A stretch of 64,000 nt of DNA from Streptomyces caatingaensis (GCF_001187435.1 NZ_LFXA01000004.1:625001-689000); one strand, 5' to 3'; positions 41,017 through 52,917 are shown, counted from the stretch's first letter. Numbers and translations: made by a program. Notes: generated by a model not told the origin, from the letters alone.

Positions 41017-42123
41017 TCATCGGCTCGTCAACGACGCGCGTGCCGCGTCGAGTTCGGCCGCCAGCAGCCCGACGAGCTGCGCCGCCGGAAGTTCGCGGGC
41101 CAGCCGGTGGCCCTGGCCCGCCCACAGGTTGAGCGCCTGCGGGTCGCCGGCCGCCGCGGCGGCCCTGCGCAGCGGCGCGGTCAGGTAGTGGACCTGGGGG
41201 TACGCGGCCGGCGCGTACGGGCCGTGCTCCCGGAGGAACCGGTTCACCAGCCCCCTGGCCGGGCGGCCGGAGAAGGCCCGCGTCAGCTCGGTCCCGGTGA
41301 AGAGCGGGTCGGTCAGGGCCCGCTTGTGCGGCTCGCTCGCGCCGGACTCCGGGCAGGCCAGGAACGCCGTGCCGAGCTGGGCGGCGCGGGCGCCGGCCGC
41401 CAGGACGGCGGCTATCTGCGCGCCGCGCATCAGCCCGCCCGCGGCGATCAGCGGCAGCGGCACGCTCTCGCGGACCTCCGCGAGCAGCGCCAGCAGCCCC
41501 CTGCCCGCCCCCGCGCCGTCGGCCCGCGGGTCGTCGTGGTGGGTGCCCTGGTGGCCGCCGGCCTCGACGCCCTGCACGCAGAGCGCGTCCGCGCCGGCCT
41601 CCCGCGCGGCGAGCGCCTCCGCCACCGACGTCACCGTCACGACGGTCGTCGTGCCCGCCCGGGCGAGCGCCTCGACGTCCGCGGCGGACGGACAGCCGAA
41701 GGTGAACGAGACGACGGGCACCGGGTCGTCCAGGAGGATCGCGAGCTTGGCCTCGTACGCGTCGTCCGCCGCGCGGTCCCAGTCGCCGAGCGGGACGTCG
41801 TACCAGGTGGCCTCGCCCGCGAGTTGCTCGGCGTAGACCTCCACGGCGGCGGGGTCCGCGACGGGCGGCTGCGGCATGAAGAGGTTCACCCCGAAGGGGC
41901 GCCCCGTCAGCGCGCGGAGCTGCTTGACCTCCTCGTACATCGCGGCCGGCGTCTTGTACCCGGCGGCGAGGAAGCCGAGGCCGCCGGCGTCCGACACCGC
42001 GGCGGCGAGCGGCGGCCCGGAGGCGCCGCCGGCCATGGGGGCCTGGACGATCGGGAGGCGGAACAGCCCGTCGAGCGGGGTGCGCCGCGCGCGAGCGTGC
42101 TCACCGTCGGGTGCGATGGCCAT
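41017..42123 (-). CDS. nitronate monooxygenase-like FMN oxidoreductase
   Basis: 368 residues from ATG 42123; GTG 42129 adds two. A TIM barrel with FMN contacts: PIVQAPMAGG near the N-terminus, SFTFGCPS, CVQGVEAGGHQG with the catalytic-type His, LIAAGGLM and AAQLGTAFL. This is the 2-nitropropane dioxygenase/NMO family, which detoxifies nitronates such as propionate 3-nitronate. It is separated from dnaJ by a stretch containing a duplicated dnaJ tail. Probably cotranscribed with rsmE. Confidence 0.9.
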   Translation of the reverse strand: MAIAPDGEHARARRTPLDGLFRLPIVQAPMAGGASGPPLAAAVSDAGGLGFLAAGYKTPAAMYEEVKQLRALTGRPFGVNLFMPQPPVADPAAVEVYAEQLAGEATWYDVPLGDWDRAADDAYEAKLAILLDDPVPVVSFTFGCPSAADVEALARAGTTTVVTVTSVAEALAAREAGADALCVQGVEAGGHQGTHHDDPRADGAGAGRGLLALLAEVRESVPLPLIAAGGLMRGAQIAAVLAAGARAAQLGTAFLACPESGASEPHKRALTDPLFTGTELTRAFSGRPARGLVNRFLREHGPYAPAAYPQVHYLTAPLRRAAAAAGDPQALNLWAGQGHRLARELPAAQLVGLLAAELDAARASLTSR

Positions 42124-42279
42124 GCCCACATCGTGTCATGCGGCCGCGGGTCGTCCGAATCGGCGGCCTCCTGCCGGCCGGGGCCGCGTCCCGGGCAGGC
42201 CGCACGCGGAAACACCCGGAAAGCCGGACGGGCCGGCCGCGCGCCCCGCGCGAAGACCGGCCCGTCCGGGCAAGGGCTA

Positions 42280-42337
42280 CCTACCGCCCGTCGAACGCGT
42301 CCTTCAGGCGCGAGAAAAGCCCCTGCTGCCCCGGCTT
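42280..42337 (-). repeat. duplicated 3' end of dnaJ (extra copy)
   Basis: 58 bases repeat the last 18 codons and stop of dnaJ (42382-42439) with a single mismatch. Read on the minus strand it encodes GQQGLFSRLKDAFDGR and a stop, against NGR in the real gene. The copies are 102 bases apart, start to start. There is no gene around the extra copy, so it is a remnant of a tandem duplication. Confidence 0.9.
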
Positions 42338-42381
42338 ACCGCGCTCACCCGGGGGGCCACCCCCGGACCCCCGGCCGGACG

Positions 42382-42439
42382 CCTACCGCCCGTTGAACGC
42401 GTCCTTCAGGCGCGAGAAAAGCCCCTGCTGCCCCGGCTT
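42382..42439 (-). repeat. duplicated 3' end of dnaJ (genic copy)
   Basis: The copy inside dnaJ of the 58-base direct repeat also found at 42280-42337. One base differs (Asn versus Asp codon). See the entry there. Confidence 0.9.
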
Positions 42440-43522
42440 GAACTCGCCCATCGGACGCTCCTCGTTGCGGATCTTGGCGAGCTGGCGGAGCAGCTCCTCC
42501 TGCTGGGCGTCCAGCTTGCTCGGCGTCTGCACCTCGACGTGGACGACGAGGTCGCCGCGGCCGCCGCCGCGGAGGTGGGTGACACCGCGCTGGTGCAGCG
42601 GGATCGACTGGCCCGACTGCGTGCCGGGGCGGATGTCGATCTCCTCCAGGCCGTCCAGGGTCTCCAGCGGCACCTTCGTGCCCAGCGCCGCCGCGGTCAT
42701 CGGGATGGTGACCGTGCAGTGCAGGTCGTCACCGCGCCGCTGGAAGACGGGGTGCTGCTTCTCCTGGATCTCGACGTAGAGGTCGCCGGCGGGGCCGCCG
42801 CCGGGGCCGACCTCGCCCTCGCCCGCGAGCTGGATGCGGGTGCCCTGGTCGACACCGGCCGGGATCTTGACCGTCAGCGTCCGGCGGGAGCGGACACGGC
42901 CGTCGCCCGCGCACTCCGGGCAGGGCGTCGGCACGACCGTGCCGAAACCCTGGCACTGCGGGCAGGGCCGCGAGGTCATGACCTGGCCGAGGAAGGAGCG
43001 CGTGACCTGGGAGACCTCGCCGCGGCCGCGGCACATGTCACAGGTCTGGGCGGACGTACCGGGCGCCGCGCCCTCGCCGCTGCACGTGGTGCAGACAACG
43101 GCCGTGTCGACCTGGATCTCCTTGGTCGTGCCGAACGTCGCCTCGTTCAGGTCGACTTCGAGCCGGATCATCGCGTCCTGGCCGCGGCGCGTGCGCGAGC
43201 GCGGCCCCCGCTGCGACGCCTGGCCGAAGAAGGCGTCCATGATGTCGGAGAAGTTGCCGAAGCCGGCGCCGAAGCCGCCGGCGCCCGCGCCACCGCCGCC
43301 CGAGGAGGACAGCGGGTCGCCACCGAGGTCGTAGACCTGCTTCTTCTGCGGGTCGGAGAGCACCTCGTAGGCGGCGTTGATCTCCTTGAACCGCTCCTGG
43401 GTCTTGGGATCCGGATTGACGTCCGGGTGCAGCTCGCGGGCGAGGCGGCGGAAGGCCTTCTTGATCTCGTCCTGCGAGGCGTCACGCCGCACGCCCAGGA
43501 CCGCGTAGTAGTCCGTGGCCAC
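42383..43522 (-). CDS. dnaJ: chaperone DnaJ (second actinobacterial type)
   Basis: 379 residues from GTG 43522, directly after the hrcA stop. J domain with HPD in ARELHPDVNPD (about residues 28-38), a Gly-rich linker (70-90), four CxxCxGxG zinc repeats (CTTCSGEG, CDMCRGRG, CPQCQGFG, CPECAGDG, about 140-200), then the two C-terminal peptide-binding domains. It stimulates DnaK. The pairing with hrcA marks it as the DnaJ2-type gene, likely under HrcA/CIRCE control. Its last 58 bases are duplicated downstream. Confidence 0.96.
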   Translation of the reverse strand: MATDYYAVLGVRRDASQDEIKKAFRRLARELHPDVNPDPKTQERFKEINAAYEVLSDPQKKQVYDLGGDPLSSSGGGGAGAGGFGAGFGNFSDIMDAFFGQASQRGPRSRTRRGQDAMIRLEVDLNEATFGTTKEIQVDTAVVCTTCSGEGAAPGTSAQTCDMCRGRGEVSQVTRSFLGQVMTSRPCPQCQGFGTVVPTPCPECAGDGRVRSRRTLTVKIPAGVDQGTRIQLAGEGEVGPGGGPAGDLYVEIQEKQHPVFQRRGDDLHCTVTIPMTAAALGTKVPLETLDGLEEIDIRPGTQSGQSIPLHQRGVTHLRGGGRGDLVVHVEVQTPSKLDAQQEELLRQLAKIRNEERPMGEFKPGQQGLFSRLKDAFNGR

Positions 43523-44539
43523 TTACGACTCCGCCAGGATCTGTCCGACGTAACGTGCCACTGCGCGTACCGCTCCCATCGTTCCGGGGTAATCCATGCG
43601 GGTCGGTCCGACCACGCCGAGTTTGGCGACGGCCTCGTCGCCCGAACCGTAGCCGACGGCGACGACGGATGTGGAGTTCAGTCCCTCGTGGGCGTTCTCG
43701 TGACCGATGCGTACGGTCATGCCCGAGTCCGACGCCTCACCCAGCAGCTTCAGCAGGACGACCTGCTCCTCCAACGCCTCCAGCACGGGCCGGATCGTCA
43801 GCGGGAAGTCATGCCCGAAACGGGTGAGATTGGCGGTGCCGCCGATCACCAGCCGCTCCTCGGTGTCCTCCACCAGCGTCTCCAGGAGAACGGCCAGGAC
43901 CGTAGAAACGGTTCCCCGGTCGTCCTGCTCGAAGACCTCGGGGAGATCCTGCACCAGCTGCGGCACATCCGTGAACCGCCGCCCCACGACACGGCTGTTG
44001 AGCCGGGCCCGCAGATCCGCCAGCGTGGTCTCGCCGACGGGCGTCGGGCAGTCCACCATCCGCTGCTCGACCCGGCCGGTGTCCGTGATCAGCACCAGCA
44101 TCACCCGCGCGGGGGCGAGCGGCAGCAGCTCCACGTGCCGGACGGTGGACCGGGTCAGCGACGGATACTGCACGACCGCCACCTGCCGGGTCAGCTGCGC
44201 GAGCAGCCGAACCGTGCGGGCGACGACGTCGTCGAGGTCGACGGCGCCGTCCAGGAAGTTCTGGATGGCGCGGCGCTCCGCGGCGGACAGGGGCTTGACG
44301 CCCGCCAGCCGGTCCACGAAGAGGCGGTAGCCCTTGTCGGTGGGGATGCGGCCGGCGCTGGTGTGGGGCTGGGCGATGAAGCCCTCCTCCTCCAGCACGG
44401 CCATGTCGTTGCGCACCGTCGCCGGGGACACCCCCAGGTGGTGGCGCTCGGTCAGGGCCTTGGAGCCCACCGGCTCCTCCGTGCCCACGTAGTCCTGGAC
44501 GATGGCACGCAGCACCTTGAGCCTGCGTTCGCTCAGCAT
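43523..44539 (-). CDS. hrcA: heat-inducible transcription repressor HrcA
   Basis: 338 residues from ATG 44539, eight bases after GGAGG. The winged helix-turn-helix is [34 protein letters not shown], then the HrcA-specific [17 protein letters not shown]. The C-terminal part includes [19 protein letters not shown] and ends [11 protein letters not shown]. It represses chaperone genes through CIRCE and is folded with help from GroE. It is followed at once by dnaJ, and a CIRCE-like site lies 71 bases upstream of its start. Confidence 0.97.
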   Translation of the reverse strand: MLSERRLKVLRAIVQDYVGTEEPVGSKALTERHHLGVSPATVRNDMAVLEEEGFIAQPHTSAGRIPTDKGYRLFVDRLAGVKPLSAAERRAIQNFLDGAVDLDDVVARTVRLLAQLTRQVAVVQYPSLTRSTVRHVELLPLAPARVMLVLITDTGRVEQRMVDCPTPVGETTLADLRARLNSRVVGRRFTDVPQLVQDLPEVFEQDDRGTVSTVLAVLLETLVEDTEERLVIGGTANLTRFGHDFPLTIRPVLEALEEQVVLLKLLGEASDSGMTVRIGHENAHEGLNSTSVVAVGYGSGDEAVAKLGVVGPTRMDYPGTMGAVRAVARYVGQILAES

Positions 44540-44609
44540 CGCGCGCACCTCCAGTTCCGCGGGCCGCCGTCTCGTGGGTCCTCCCGGGCTCTTACCCGGG
44601 TCGTGTGCC

Positions 44610-44634
44610 TGGCACTCAAAGGTCACGAGTGCCA
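44610..44634. promoter_or_regulatory. CIRCE operator
   Basis: TGGCACTC and GAGTGCCA separated by nine bases form a perfect inverted repeat of the CIRCE type (GCACTC-N9-GAGTGC core). It lies upstream of hrcA-dnaJ, so HrcA should repress its own operon here. The next gene to the right (44790) is divergent and could also be touched. Confidence 0.88.
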
Positions 44635-44789
44635 AAGCCCACACGTCAGTGTACGGCCGGTCCCCGCACACCCGGCAAGGGCAGTGGCTCCCCCCGCCCT
44701 GCCGTGCCCCGCCGTGCTCCTCGCCACACTCGGGGCCGCGCCGGGTGGGGGGACGGGCCACCGTACCGCGCCGGCCGTAGCTTCCTGCC

Positions 44790-45509
44790 ATGGAACTTCA
44801 CGAGGGCGGGCACGACGAGCAGCACACGGGGGCGCACTGGGAGCGGCTCGCGCCGGGGGTGGCGCGGTGCCGGCTGCCCGGCTGGGACGCGACGGCGGGC
44901 GCCGTGGCCGGGACGGCGGGCGTCCTGGTCGTCGACGCGGGCGGCTCGCCGGCGGAGGGCGCGGGTGTCCGGCGCGGCGCGGAGGGCCTCTTCGGGCTCC
45001 CCGTGACGCATGTCGCCCTCACGCATCCGCACTTCGACCACGTCCTGGGCGCGTCCGCGTTCCCCGGGGCGGTGGTGCACGGGACGACGGGCGACGCGGA
45101 GGAGCTGTGCCGGGACGCGGTGGCGTACGGGGTGCCGGCCGGGGCCGCCCGGGACGCGGCCGGCCGGCTGCCCGCCGCGCGGCCCGTCGACGGCGAGCGG
45201 GAGATCGGCCTGGGCGGCGGGCGGCGCGTACGGCTCGTCGCGCTCGGCGCGGCCCACAGCCCGGACGACCTCGTGGTGCTCGTGCCGGGCGACCCGGCCG
45301 TCGTCTTCTGCGGCGACCTCGTCGAGGAGTCGGGCGAGCCGCAGGCCGGCCCGGACGCCTCCCCCGGCCGCTGGCCGGCCGCGCTCGACCGGCTGCTGGA
45401 GCTCGGCGGCGAGGACGCGGTGTACGTGCCCGGGCACGGCGCGGTGGTGGATGCCCGTTTTGTCCGTGAGCAACGCAACGCGCTGGCACGGCGGTTCGGC
45501 GTGTCGTGA
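44790..45509 (+). CDS. metallo-beta-lactamase-fold hydrolase
   Basis: 239 residues. Zinc motif [10 protein letters not shown] (H-x-H-x-D-H, about residue 78), a later ligand in [10 protein letters not shown], Asp in [11 protein letters not shown], and the final His in [10 protein letters not shown]. Single-domain, no signal peptide. Close in style to glyoxalase II-like enzymes; the substrate is unknown. It is divergent from hrcA and followed after 33 bases by the DUF3097 gene. Confidence 0.9.
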   Translation: MELHEGGHDEQHTGAHWERLAPGVARCRLPGWDATAGAVAGTAGVLVVDAGGSPAEGAGVRRGAEGLFGLPVTHVALTHPHFDHVLGASAFPGAVVHGTTGDAEELCRDAVAYGVPAGAARDAAGRLPAARPVDGEREIGLGGGRRVRLVALGAAHSPDDLVVLVPGDPAVVFCGDLVEESGEPQAGPDASPGRWPAALDRLLELGGEDAVYVPGHGAVVDARFVREQRNALARRFGVS

Positions 45510-45542
45510 CCCCGGGCGCCGGGTTTTTCCTATCGTCGGCGG

Positions 45543-46385
45543 GTGCGCAGCCGACAGTACGATCCCGACCTGACCCCGCCGTGGAAGCGGAACACCGCCG
45601 TCCCCGAGGTGCCGGCGGACGCGGACCTCGTCGTCGAGGAGGTCACGACCGGCTTCTGCGGGGCGGTGGTGCGGTGCGAGAAGACGGCGCAGGGGCCGGT
45701 GGTGACGCTGGAGGACCGCTTCGGGAAGCACCGCGTCTTCCCGCTGTCACCGCGGGGCTTCCTGCTGGAGGGGCGGGTCGTGACCCTCGTCCGGCCCTCC
45801 GCGCCCTCCTCGCCCTCCTCGGGCGGCGGTCCGGCCCGTACGGCGTCCGGCTCCCTCGCCGTCCCCGGCGCGCGGGCCCGGGTGGCCCGGGCCGGGCGCA
45901 TCTACGTCGAGGGGCGGCACGACGCGGAGCTCGTGGAGCGGGTGTGGGGCGACGACCTGCGCATCGAGGGCGTCGTCGTCGAGTACCTCGAGGGCGTCGA
46001 CGACCTCCCCGCCCTCGTCCGCTCCTTCGCCCCCGGGCCGGACGCGCGGCTCGGGGTGCTGGTGGACCACCTGGTGCCCGGCTCGAAGGAGTCGCGGATC
46101 GCGGCCTCCGTGACCGATCCGCACGTCCTCGTCGTCGGCCACCCGTACGTGGACGTCTGGGAGGCCGTGAAACCGGCCTCGGTGGGGATTCCCGGGTGGC
46201 CCTCCGTGCCGCGGGGGCAGGACTGGAAGCGGGGGGTGTGTGCGGCGCTGGGTTGGCCGCCGCATACCGGGGCCGCGTGGCAGCGGATCCTGTCGAGCGT
46301 GCGCTCGTACAAGGATCTTGAGCCGGCGCTGCTGGGGAGGGTGGAGGAGTTGATCGATTTCGTCACGGCGCCGGGGGTGGGCTGA
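45543..46385 (+). CDS. DUF3097 family protein
   Basis: 280 residues from GTG 45543. It is an actinobacterial family of unknown role. Characteristic blocks: RSRQYDPDLTPPWKRNTAVPEVPAD start, IYVEGRHDAELVERVWGDDL (a Toprim-like acidic motif), GVLVDHLVPGSKESRIA and VVGHPYVDVWEAVKP. The Toprim-like EGxxD and DxxxxGS residues suggest nucleic-acid handling, which is inference. A low-complexity Ser/Pro insert sits near residues 85-100. It ends at the edge of the repeat field. Confidence 0.88.
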   Translation: MRSRQYDPDLTPPWKRNTAVPEVPADADLVVEEVTTGFCGAVVRCEKTAQGPVVTLEDRFGKHRVFPLSPRGFLLEGRVVTLVRPSAPSSPSSGGGPARTASGSLAVPGARARVARAGRIYVEGRHDAELVERVWGDDLRIEGVVVEYLEGVDDLPALVRSFAPGPDARLGVLVDHLVPGSKESRIAASVTDPHVLVVGHPYVDVWEAVKPASVGIPGWPSVPRGQDWKRGVCAALGWPPHTGAAWQRILSSVRSYKDLEPALLGRVEELIDFVTAPGVG

Positions 46386-47255
46386 GCGTTCTCGCTTGCC
46401 CCCGCCCCGCCCTTTCACCGTTTCCCCGGGGCTCCGCCCCTCGCCCGGGAACCGCGCTCCGCGCGGCGGGGGGCTGCGCCCTCGCGCCCCGTCGGGGGCT
46501 GCGCCCCCTGGCCCCCCGGAACACGCGCTCCGCGCGTGGGCGGGGGCTGCGCCCCCTGCACCCCACCGGGGCTGCGTCCCCTGGCCTCCACAGGACCGTG
46601 CTTCGCACGGTTGGAGCGGGGCTGCGCCTCTGCACCCCACCTCGGGGCTACGTCCCCTGGCCCCGCGGGAGCGTGTTCCGCGCGGTTGGAGCGGGGCTGC
46701 GCCCCTGCGCCCCCTGGCCCCCGGAACCTGCGCTCCGCGCGTGGGCGGGGGCTGCGCCCCCTGCACCCCCGATCGCGGCCGCGCCGCTCGTCCTCAAGCT
46801 CCCCCAGAGGGGTACCCCCAGGACGGGCTGATGTTCAGCCCGTCCTGGGGGTACCCCTCTGGAGTTGGAAGACGAATGCGGCGAAGCCGCACTGCCCCGC
46901 GCGGCAGCGCGCAGAAACGGTGAAAGGGCGGGACAGGGGCACCAGGCCGTCCGCAGGACAACCGCGCGAAGCGCGGTTGCGGACCCGCGGGGGCGCAGCG
47001 CCAAAGCAAAGCCCGGCCAAAGCAAAATCCAAGGGAGCACAGCCCCGAGGCGGGGTCCAGGGGGCGCAGCCCCCGATGAGGTGCGGGGGTGGAGCCCCGC
47101 CCCCGCACGAAGCGCTGTCCCACCCCGGCGCGGAGGGCGCCCTCACCCGCGCGAAGCGCCGCCCCGCGCCCCGCGGCACGGAGCGCCCCCCGCGCCGGCG
47201 AACTGGCGCAGGGGCGCAGCCCCTGAGGAAGTGGGTTGGGGGGCGGGGCCGGGGC
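46386..47255. repeat. 870-base GC-rich repeat field between two convergent genes
   Basis: No gene. Left of 46800 the unit GGGGCTGCGCCCC(C)TGGCCCC or ...TGCACCCC recurs about eight times (for example at 46468, 46494, 46543, 46568, 46643, 46693 and 46747), alternating with small palindromes such as CCGTGCTTCGCACGG and CCGCGCTCCGCGCGG. Right of 46862 the same motifs occur in the opposite orientation (GGGGCGCAGCGCC, GGGGGCGCAGCCCCC). The field is thus an imperfect inverted repeat centred on a perfect palindrome. Confidence 0.8.
46804..46862. terminator. 59-base perfect palindrome, likely bidirectional terminator
   Basis: Two 28-base arms (left 46804-46831, right 46835-46862) are exact reverse complements with the three-base loop TGT. 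It lies midway between convergent DUF3097 and hemW genes. A stem this long would stop transcription from both sides, and is also cruciform-prone. Confidence 0.75.
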
Positions 47256-48488
47256 TCAATCCACCAGGTCGCGGACTACGGCGTCGGCGAGTAGCCGACC
47301 CCGCAGCGTCAGCACGGCGCGCCCCTCCGCGTAGGGGCCGGCTTCGAGGAGGCCGTCCGACAAGGCGCGCGCCGCGGCCGCCGCACCGGCGGGGCGGAGG
47401 AGGGAGAGCGGGCAGCCGTCCGCGAGGCGGAGTTCGAGGAGGACGCGCTCGACGCGGCGGTCCTCGGCGGAGAGGAGTTCGCGCCCCGCGCCGGGGGAGC
47501 GGCCCTCGCTCAGGGCCTGGGCGTAGGCGCCGGGGTGCTTGACGTTCCACCAGCGGACACCGCCGACGTGCGAGTGGGCGCCGGGCCCCGCGCCCCACCA
47601 GTCGGCCCCGCGCCAGTACAGCTCGTTGTGGCGGCAGCGCCCGGCCTCGGTCGTGGCCCAGTTGGAGACCTCGTACCAGTGGAAGCCGGCCGCGGAGAGC
47701 GTCTCCTCGGCGATGAGGTAGCGGTCGGCGTGGACGTCGTCGTCCGTCATCGGGATCTCGCCGCGGCGGATGCGGCGGGCGAGCCGCGTGCCCTCCTCGA
47801 CGATCAGCGCGTAGGCGGAGACGTGGTCCGGCCCGGCGCCGATCACCGCGTCCAGCGACGCCCGCCAGTCGTCGTCCGACTCCCCGGGCGTGCCGTAGAT
47901 CAGGTCCAGGTTGACGTGGTCGAACCCGGCCGCGCGGGCCTCGGCCACGCACGCCTCGGGGCGGCCGGGGGTGTGCGTGCGGTCGAGGACCTTCAGCACG
48001 TGCCGCCGGGCGCTCTGCATGCCGAAGGAGACCCGGTTGAAGCCGGCCTCGCGCAGCTCCGCGAGGTAGCGGGGGTCGACGGAGTCCGGGTTGGCCTCGG
48101 TGGTGACCTCGGCGCCGGGCGCCAGCCCGAACTCGTCGCGGATGACGGCCAGCATGCGGCCCAGGTCCGCCGCGGGCAGCAGCGTCGGCGTGCCGCCGCC
48201 GACGAAGACGGTCTCGACGGGGCGCGGGTCGTCGCCGAGGACCTTGCGCGCGAGGCGGATCTCCTCGGCGACGGTGCCGGCGTAGGTCTCCCGGGAGGCG
48301 AGCGCGCCGCCGGAGCCGCGCAGCTCGCTCGCGGTGTAGGTGTTGAAGTCGCAGTACCCGCAGCGGGTGGCGCAGTAGGGAACGTGCAGGTAGAAGCCGA
48401 GCGGGCGCTGCCCGGAGCCGTCGAGGGCAGGGCGGGGCAGCGACCCGTCCTCGGGCATGGGCTCGCCGTCGGGCAGTGCGGAAGGCAT
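47256..48488 (-). CDS. hemW: radical SAM heme chaperone HemW
   Basis: 410 residues from ATG 48488; ATG 48506 adds six. The iron-sulfur motif is CATRCGYCDF (Cx3Cx2C, about residue 39), with the extra Cys/Phe typical of HemW/HemN, then ETVFVGGGTPTLLP, GMQSARRHVLKVLDRTH and the HemN C-terminal domain with AEDRRVERVLLELR. HemW delivers heme in bacteria and was formerly named coproporphyrinogen oxidase. It lies next to the lepA/hrcA group as in most actinobacteria. It reads into the repeat field. Confidence 0.95.
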   Translation of the reverse strand: MPSALPDGEPMPEDGSLPRPALDGSGQRPLGFYLHVPYCATRCGYCDFNTYTASELRGSGGALASRETYAGTVAEEIRLARKVLGDDPRPVETVFVGGGTPTLLPAADLGRMLAVIRDEFGLAPGAEVTTEANPDSVDPRYLAELREAGFNRVSFGMQSARRHVLKVLDRTHTPGRPEACVAEARAAGFDHVNLDLIYGTPGESDDDWRASLDAVIGAGPDHVSAYALIVEEGTRLARRIRRGEIPMTDDDVHADRYLIAEETLSAAGFHWYEVSNWATTEAGRCRHNELYWRGADWWGAGPGAHSHVGGVRWWNVKHPGAYAQALSEGRSPGAGRELLSAEDRRVERVLLELRLADGCPLSLLRPAGAAAAARALSDGLLEAGPYAEGRAVLTLRGRLLADAVVRDLVD

Positions 48489-48514
48489 GAGCCCATTGTC
48501 CGTCATCCGGACGG

Positions 48515-50404
<1,890 letters not shown>

Positions 50405-50528
50405 GGCATCCTCCGGGGCCCGCCTCGTTGCTGGGTGACTCGTGAGTAACCTTGGAGCAGTGATCAGAGTAGAGGCCATGCGCCCGTCACGTAAGGGGAC
50501 GTGACCCCCGTACCCGCGGCGGCACGGA

Positions 50529-50560
50529 AAATGCCCGCCCCCGGTGCGGGGACGGGCATT
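50529..50560 (-). terminator. lepA terminator hairpin
   Basis: AATGCCCG and CGGGCATT close a GC-rich stem 25-56 bases beyond the lepA stop; a few A residues at 50528-50530 supply a short U-tract on the minus strand. Confidence 0.65.
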
Positions 50561-50584
50561 CCCACGAGCGGTCGCGGGCGGCCG

Positions 50585-52450
50585 CTACTTCTTCTTCTCG
50601 CCGCCGCTGTCGTCCGTGGACAGCACCGCGATGAAGGCCTCCTGGGGCACCTCCACGCTGCCGACCATCTTCATGCGCTTCTTGCCCTCCTTCTGCTTCT
50701 CCAGCAGCTTCCGCTTGCGGGAGATGTCACCGCCGTAGCACTTGGCGAGGACGTCCTTGCGGATGGCGCGGACGGTCTCGCGGGCGATGACGCGGGAGCC
50801 GATGGCGGCCTGGATGGGCACCTCGAAGTTCTGCCGCGGGATGAGCTCGCGCAGCTTGGCGACGAGCCGGACGCCGTACGCGTACGCCTTGTCCTTGTGC
50901 GTGATCGCGGAGAACGCGTCGACCTTGTCGCCGTGCAGCAGGATGTCGACCTTGACCAGGTCGGAGATCTGCTCGCCGGTGGGCTCGTAGTCCAGCGACG
51001 CGTAGCCGCGGGTCTTGGACTTGAGCTGGTCGAAGAAGTCGAAGACGACCTCGGCGAGGGGCAGCGTGTAGCGGATCTCGACGCGGTCCTCGGAGAGGTA
51101 GTCCATGCCCATCAGGACACCGCGGCGGGTCTGGCACAGCTCCATGATCGCGCCGATGAACTCGCTGGGCGCCAGGATCGTGGCCCGGACGACCGGCTCG
51201 TGCACCTCGGCGATCTTCCCGGTGGGGAACTCGCTGGGGTTGGTGACCTCGTGCTCGGTGCCGTCCTCCATGAGGACGCGGTAGATCACGTTGGGCGCGG
51301 TGGCGATCAGGTCGAGGCCGAACTCGCGCTCCAGGCGCTCGCGGATGACCTCCAGGTGCAGCAGGCCCAGGAAGCCGACGCGGAAGCCGAAGCCGAGCGC
51401 GGCGGAGGTCTCCGGCTCGTAGACCAGGGCGGCGTCGTTGAGCTGGAGCTTGTCGAGGGCCTCGCGCAGCTCCGGGTAGTCCGAGCCGTCCAGCGGGTAC
51501 AGGCCCGAGAAGACCATCGGCTTCGGGTCCTTGTAGCCGCCCAGCGGCTCGGTGGCACCGCCCTGGAACTGGGTGATCGTGTCACCCACCTTGGACTGGC
51601 GGACGTCCTTCACACCCGTGATCAGATAGCCCACCTCGCCGACGGAGAGGCCGTCGGCGGGCAGCATCTCGGGCGAGTTGGTGCCGATCTCCAAGAGCTC
51701 GTGGGCCGCGCCGGTGGACATCATCTTGATGCGCTCGCGCTTGCTCAGCGTGCCGTCGACGACCTTGACGTACGTCACGACGCCCCGGTACGCGTCGTAG
51801 ACCGAGTCGAAGATCATCGCACGGGCGGGGGCGTCCTTGACGCCGACCGGGGCCGGGACGTCGCGGACGACGCGGTCGAGCAGCTCGGGGACGCCGACGC
51901 CGGTCTTGGCGGAGACCTTGAGGACGTCGGACGGGTCGCAGCCGACGAGGTTCGCCAGCTCGGCGGCGAACTTCTCCGGCTGGGCGGCCGGCAGGTCGAT
52001 CTTGTTGAGCACCGGGATGATCGTGAGGTCGTTCTCCATCGCCAGGTAGAGGTTGGCGAGGGTCTGGGCCTCGATGCCCTGGGCGGCGTCCACCAGGAGG
52101 ATGCAGCCCTCGCACGCGGCGAGGGAGCGGGAGACCTCGTAGGTGAAGTCGACGTGGCCCGGGGTGTCGATCATGTTGAGGATGTGAGTCGTCCCCGACT
52201 CGTCCTCGGTCGGTGCCCAGGGCAGGCGGACCGCCTGCGACTTGATCGTGATGCCGCGCTCGCGCTCGATGTCCATCCGGTCGAGGTACTGCGCACGCAT
52301 CTGCCGCTGGTCGACCACACCGGTCAGCTGGAGCATCCGGTCGGCGAGCGTCGACTTGCCGTGGTCGATGTGCGCGATGATGCAGAAGTTGCGGATCAGA
52401 GCCGGGTCGGTACGGCTCGGCTCGGGCACGTTGGTAGGGGTCGCGGGCAC
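50585..52450 (-). CDS. lepA: elongation factor 4 (LepA)
   Basis: 621 residues from GTG 52450 ([15 protein letters not shown]), the start typical of Streptomyces LepA; longer frame upstream is not. A membrane-associated ribosomal GTPase. Motifs: [12 protein letters not shown] (G1), the Thr of [10 protein letters not shown] (G2), DTPGHVDF (G3), NKIDLP (G4), SAK (G5). The LepA-specific C-terminal domain ends [23 protein letters not shown], which positions it on the ribosome. It is divergent from rpsT, with about 206 bases between. Confidence 0.97.
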   Translation of the reverse strand: MPATPTNVPEPSRTDPALIRNFCIIAHIDHGKSTLADRMLQLTGVVDQRQMRAQYLDRMDIERERGITIKSQAVRLPWAPTEDESGTTHILNMIDTPGHVDFTYEVSRSLAACEGCILLVDAAQGIEAQTLANLYLAMENDLTIIPVLNKIDLPAAQPEKFAAELANLVGCDPSDVLKVSAKTGVGVPELLDRVVRDVPAPVGVKDAPARAMIFDSVYDAYRGVVTYVKVVDGTLSKRERIKMMSTGAAHELLEIGTNSPEMLPADGLSVGEVGYLITGVKDVRQSKVGDTITQFQGGATEPLGGYKDPKPMVFSGLYPLDGSDYPELREALDKLQLNDAALVYEPETSAALGFGFRVGFLGLLHLEVIRERLEREFGLDLIATAPNVIYRVLMEDGTEHEVTNPSEFPTGKIAEVHEPVVRATILAPSEFIGAIMELCQTRRGVLMGMDYLSEDRVEIRYTLPLAEVVFDFFDQLKSKTRGYASLDYEPTGEQISDLVKVDILLHGDKVDAFSAITHKDKAYAYGVRLVAKLRELIPRQNFEVPIQAAIGSRVIARETVRAIRKDVLAKCYGGDISRKRKLLEKQKEGKKRMKMVGSVEVPQEAFIAVLSTDDSGGEKKK

Positions 52451-52550
52451 GCAGGATCCATTCGGTGACTTCGGCGTTTGCACGCCAGCCTCGGCGGGAG
52501 TCGGGTATACGACGCCTCCATGGTCCCATGAGCGGGCGCCACCGTCCGGT

Positions 52551-52580
52551 TTGGGAGGGTGCGGATCCTGCTGGTAGCCT
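52551..52580 (+). promoter_or_regulatory. putative rpsT promoter
   Basis: TTGGGA (52551-52556) and TAGCCT (52575-52580) with an 18-base spacer, 77 bases ahead of the rpsT start. The weak -10 makes this tentative. TTGACA at 52624 is another possible -35, but it lacks a good -10. Confidence 0.4.
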
Positions 52581-52656
52581 GGACCACTGTGCTTCGCGAC
52601 CCTCTCATGCGCGGGGCACGCTCTTGACATCCAACGAACCTGAAAAGGCTCTTTTC

Positions 52657-52917
52657 GTGGCGAACATCAAGTCCCAGATCAAGCGGAACAAGACCAACGA
52701 GAAGGCGCGCCTGCGCAACAAGGCCGTCAAGTCCTCGGTCAAGACCGCCATCCGCTCGGCCCGCGAGGCCATCGCCGCCGGTGACGCCGAGAAGGCCGTC
52801 GCCGCGGTGCGCCTGGCCGGCAAGAAGCTCGACAAGGCCGCCAGCAAGGGCGTCATCCACAAGAACGCCGCCGCCAACAAGAAGTCGGCGCTGGCGAAGC
52901 TGGTCGCCGCCAAGTAA
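52657..52917 (+). CDS. rpsT: 30S ribosomal protein S20
   Basis: 86 residues from GTG 52657, with AAGG ten bases upstream. [21 protein letters not shown] is the S20 signature start, then [11 protein letters not shown] and the basic helix [26 protein letters not shown]. It binds 16S rRNA in the body of the small subunit. Monocistronic: a strong terminator lies downstream, and lepA is divergent. Longer ORFs starting at 52465 are not supported by the family. Confidence 0.97.
   Translation: MANIKSQIKRNKTNEKARLRNKAVKSSVKTAIRSAREAIAAGDAEKAVAAVRLAGKKLDKAASKGVIHKNAAANKKSALAKLVAAK

Noticed and set aside
46386..47255. CRISPR array
   Set aside because: Units vary in length and sequence, spacing is irregular, no unique spacers and no cas genes nearby.
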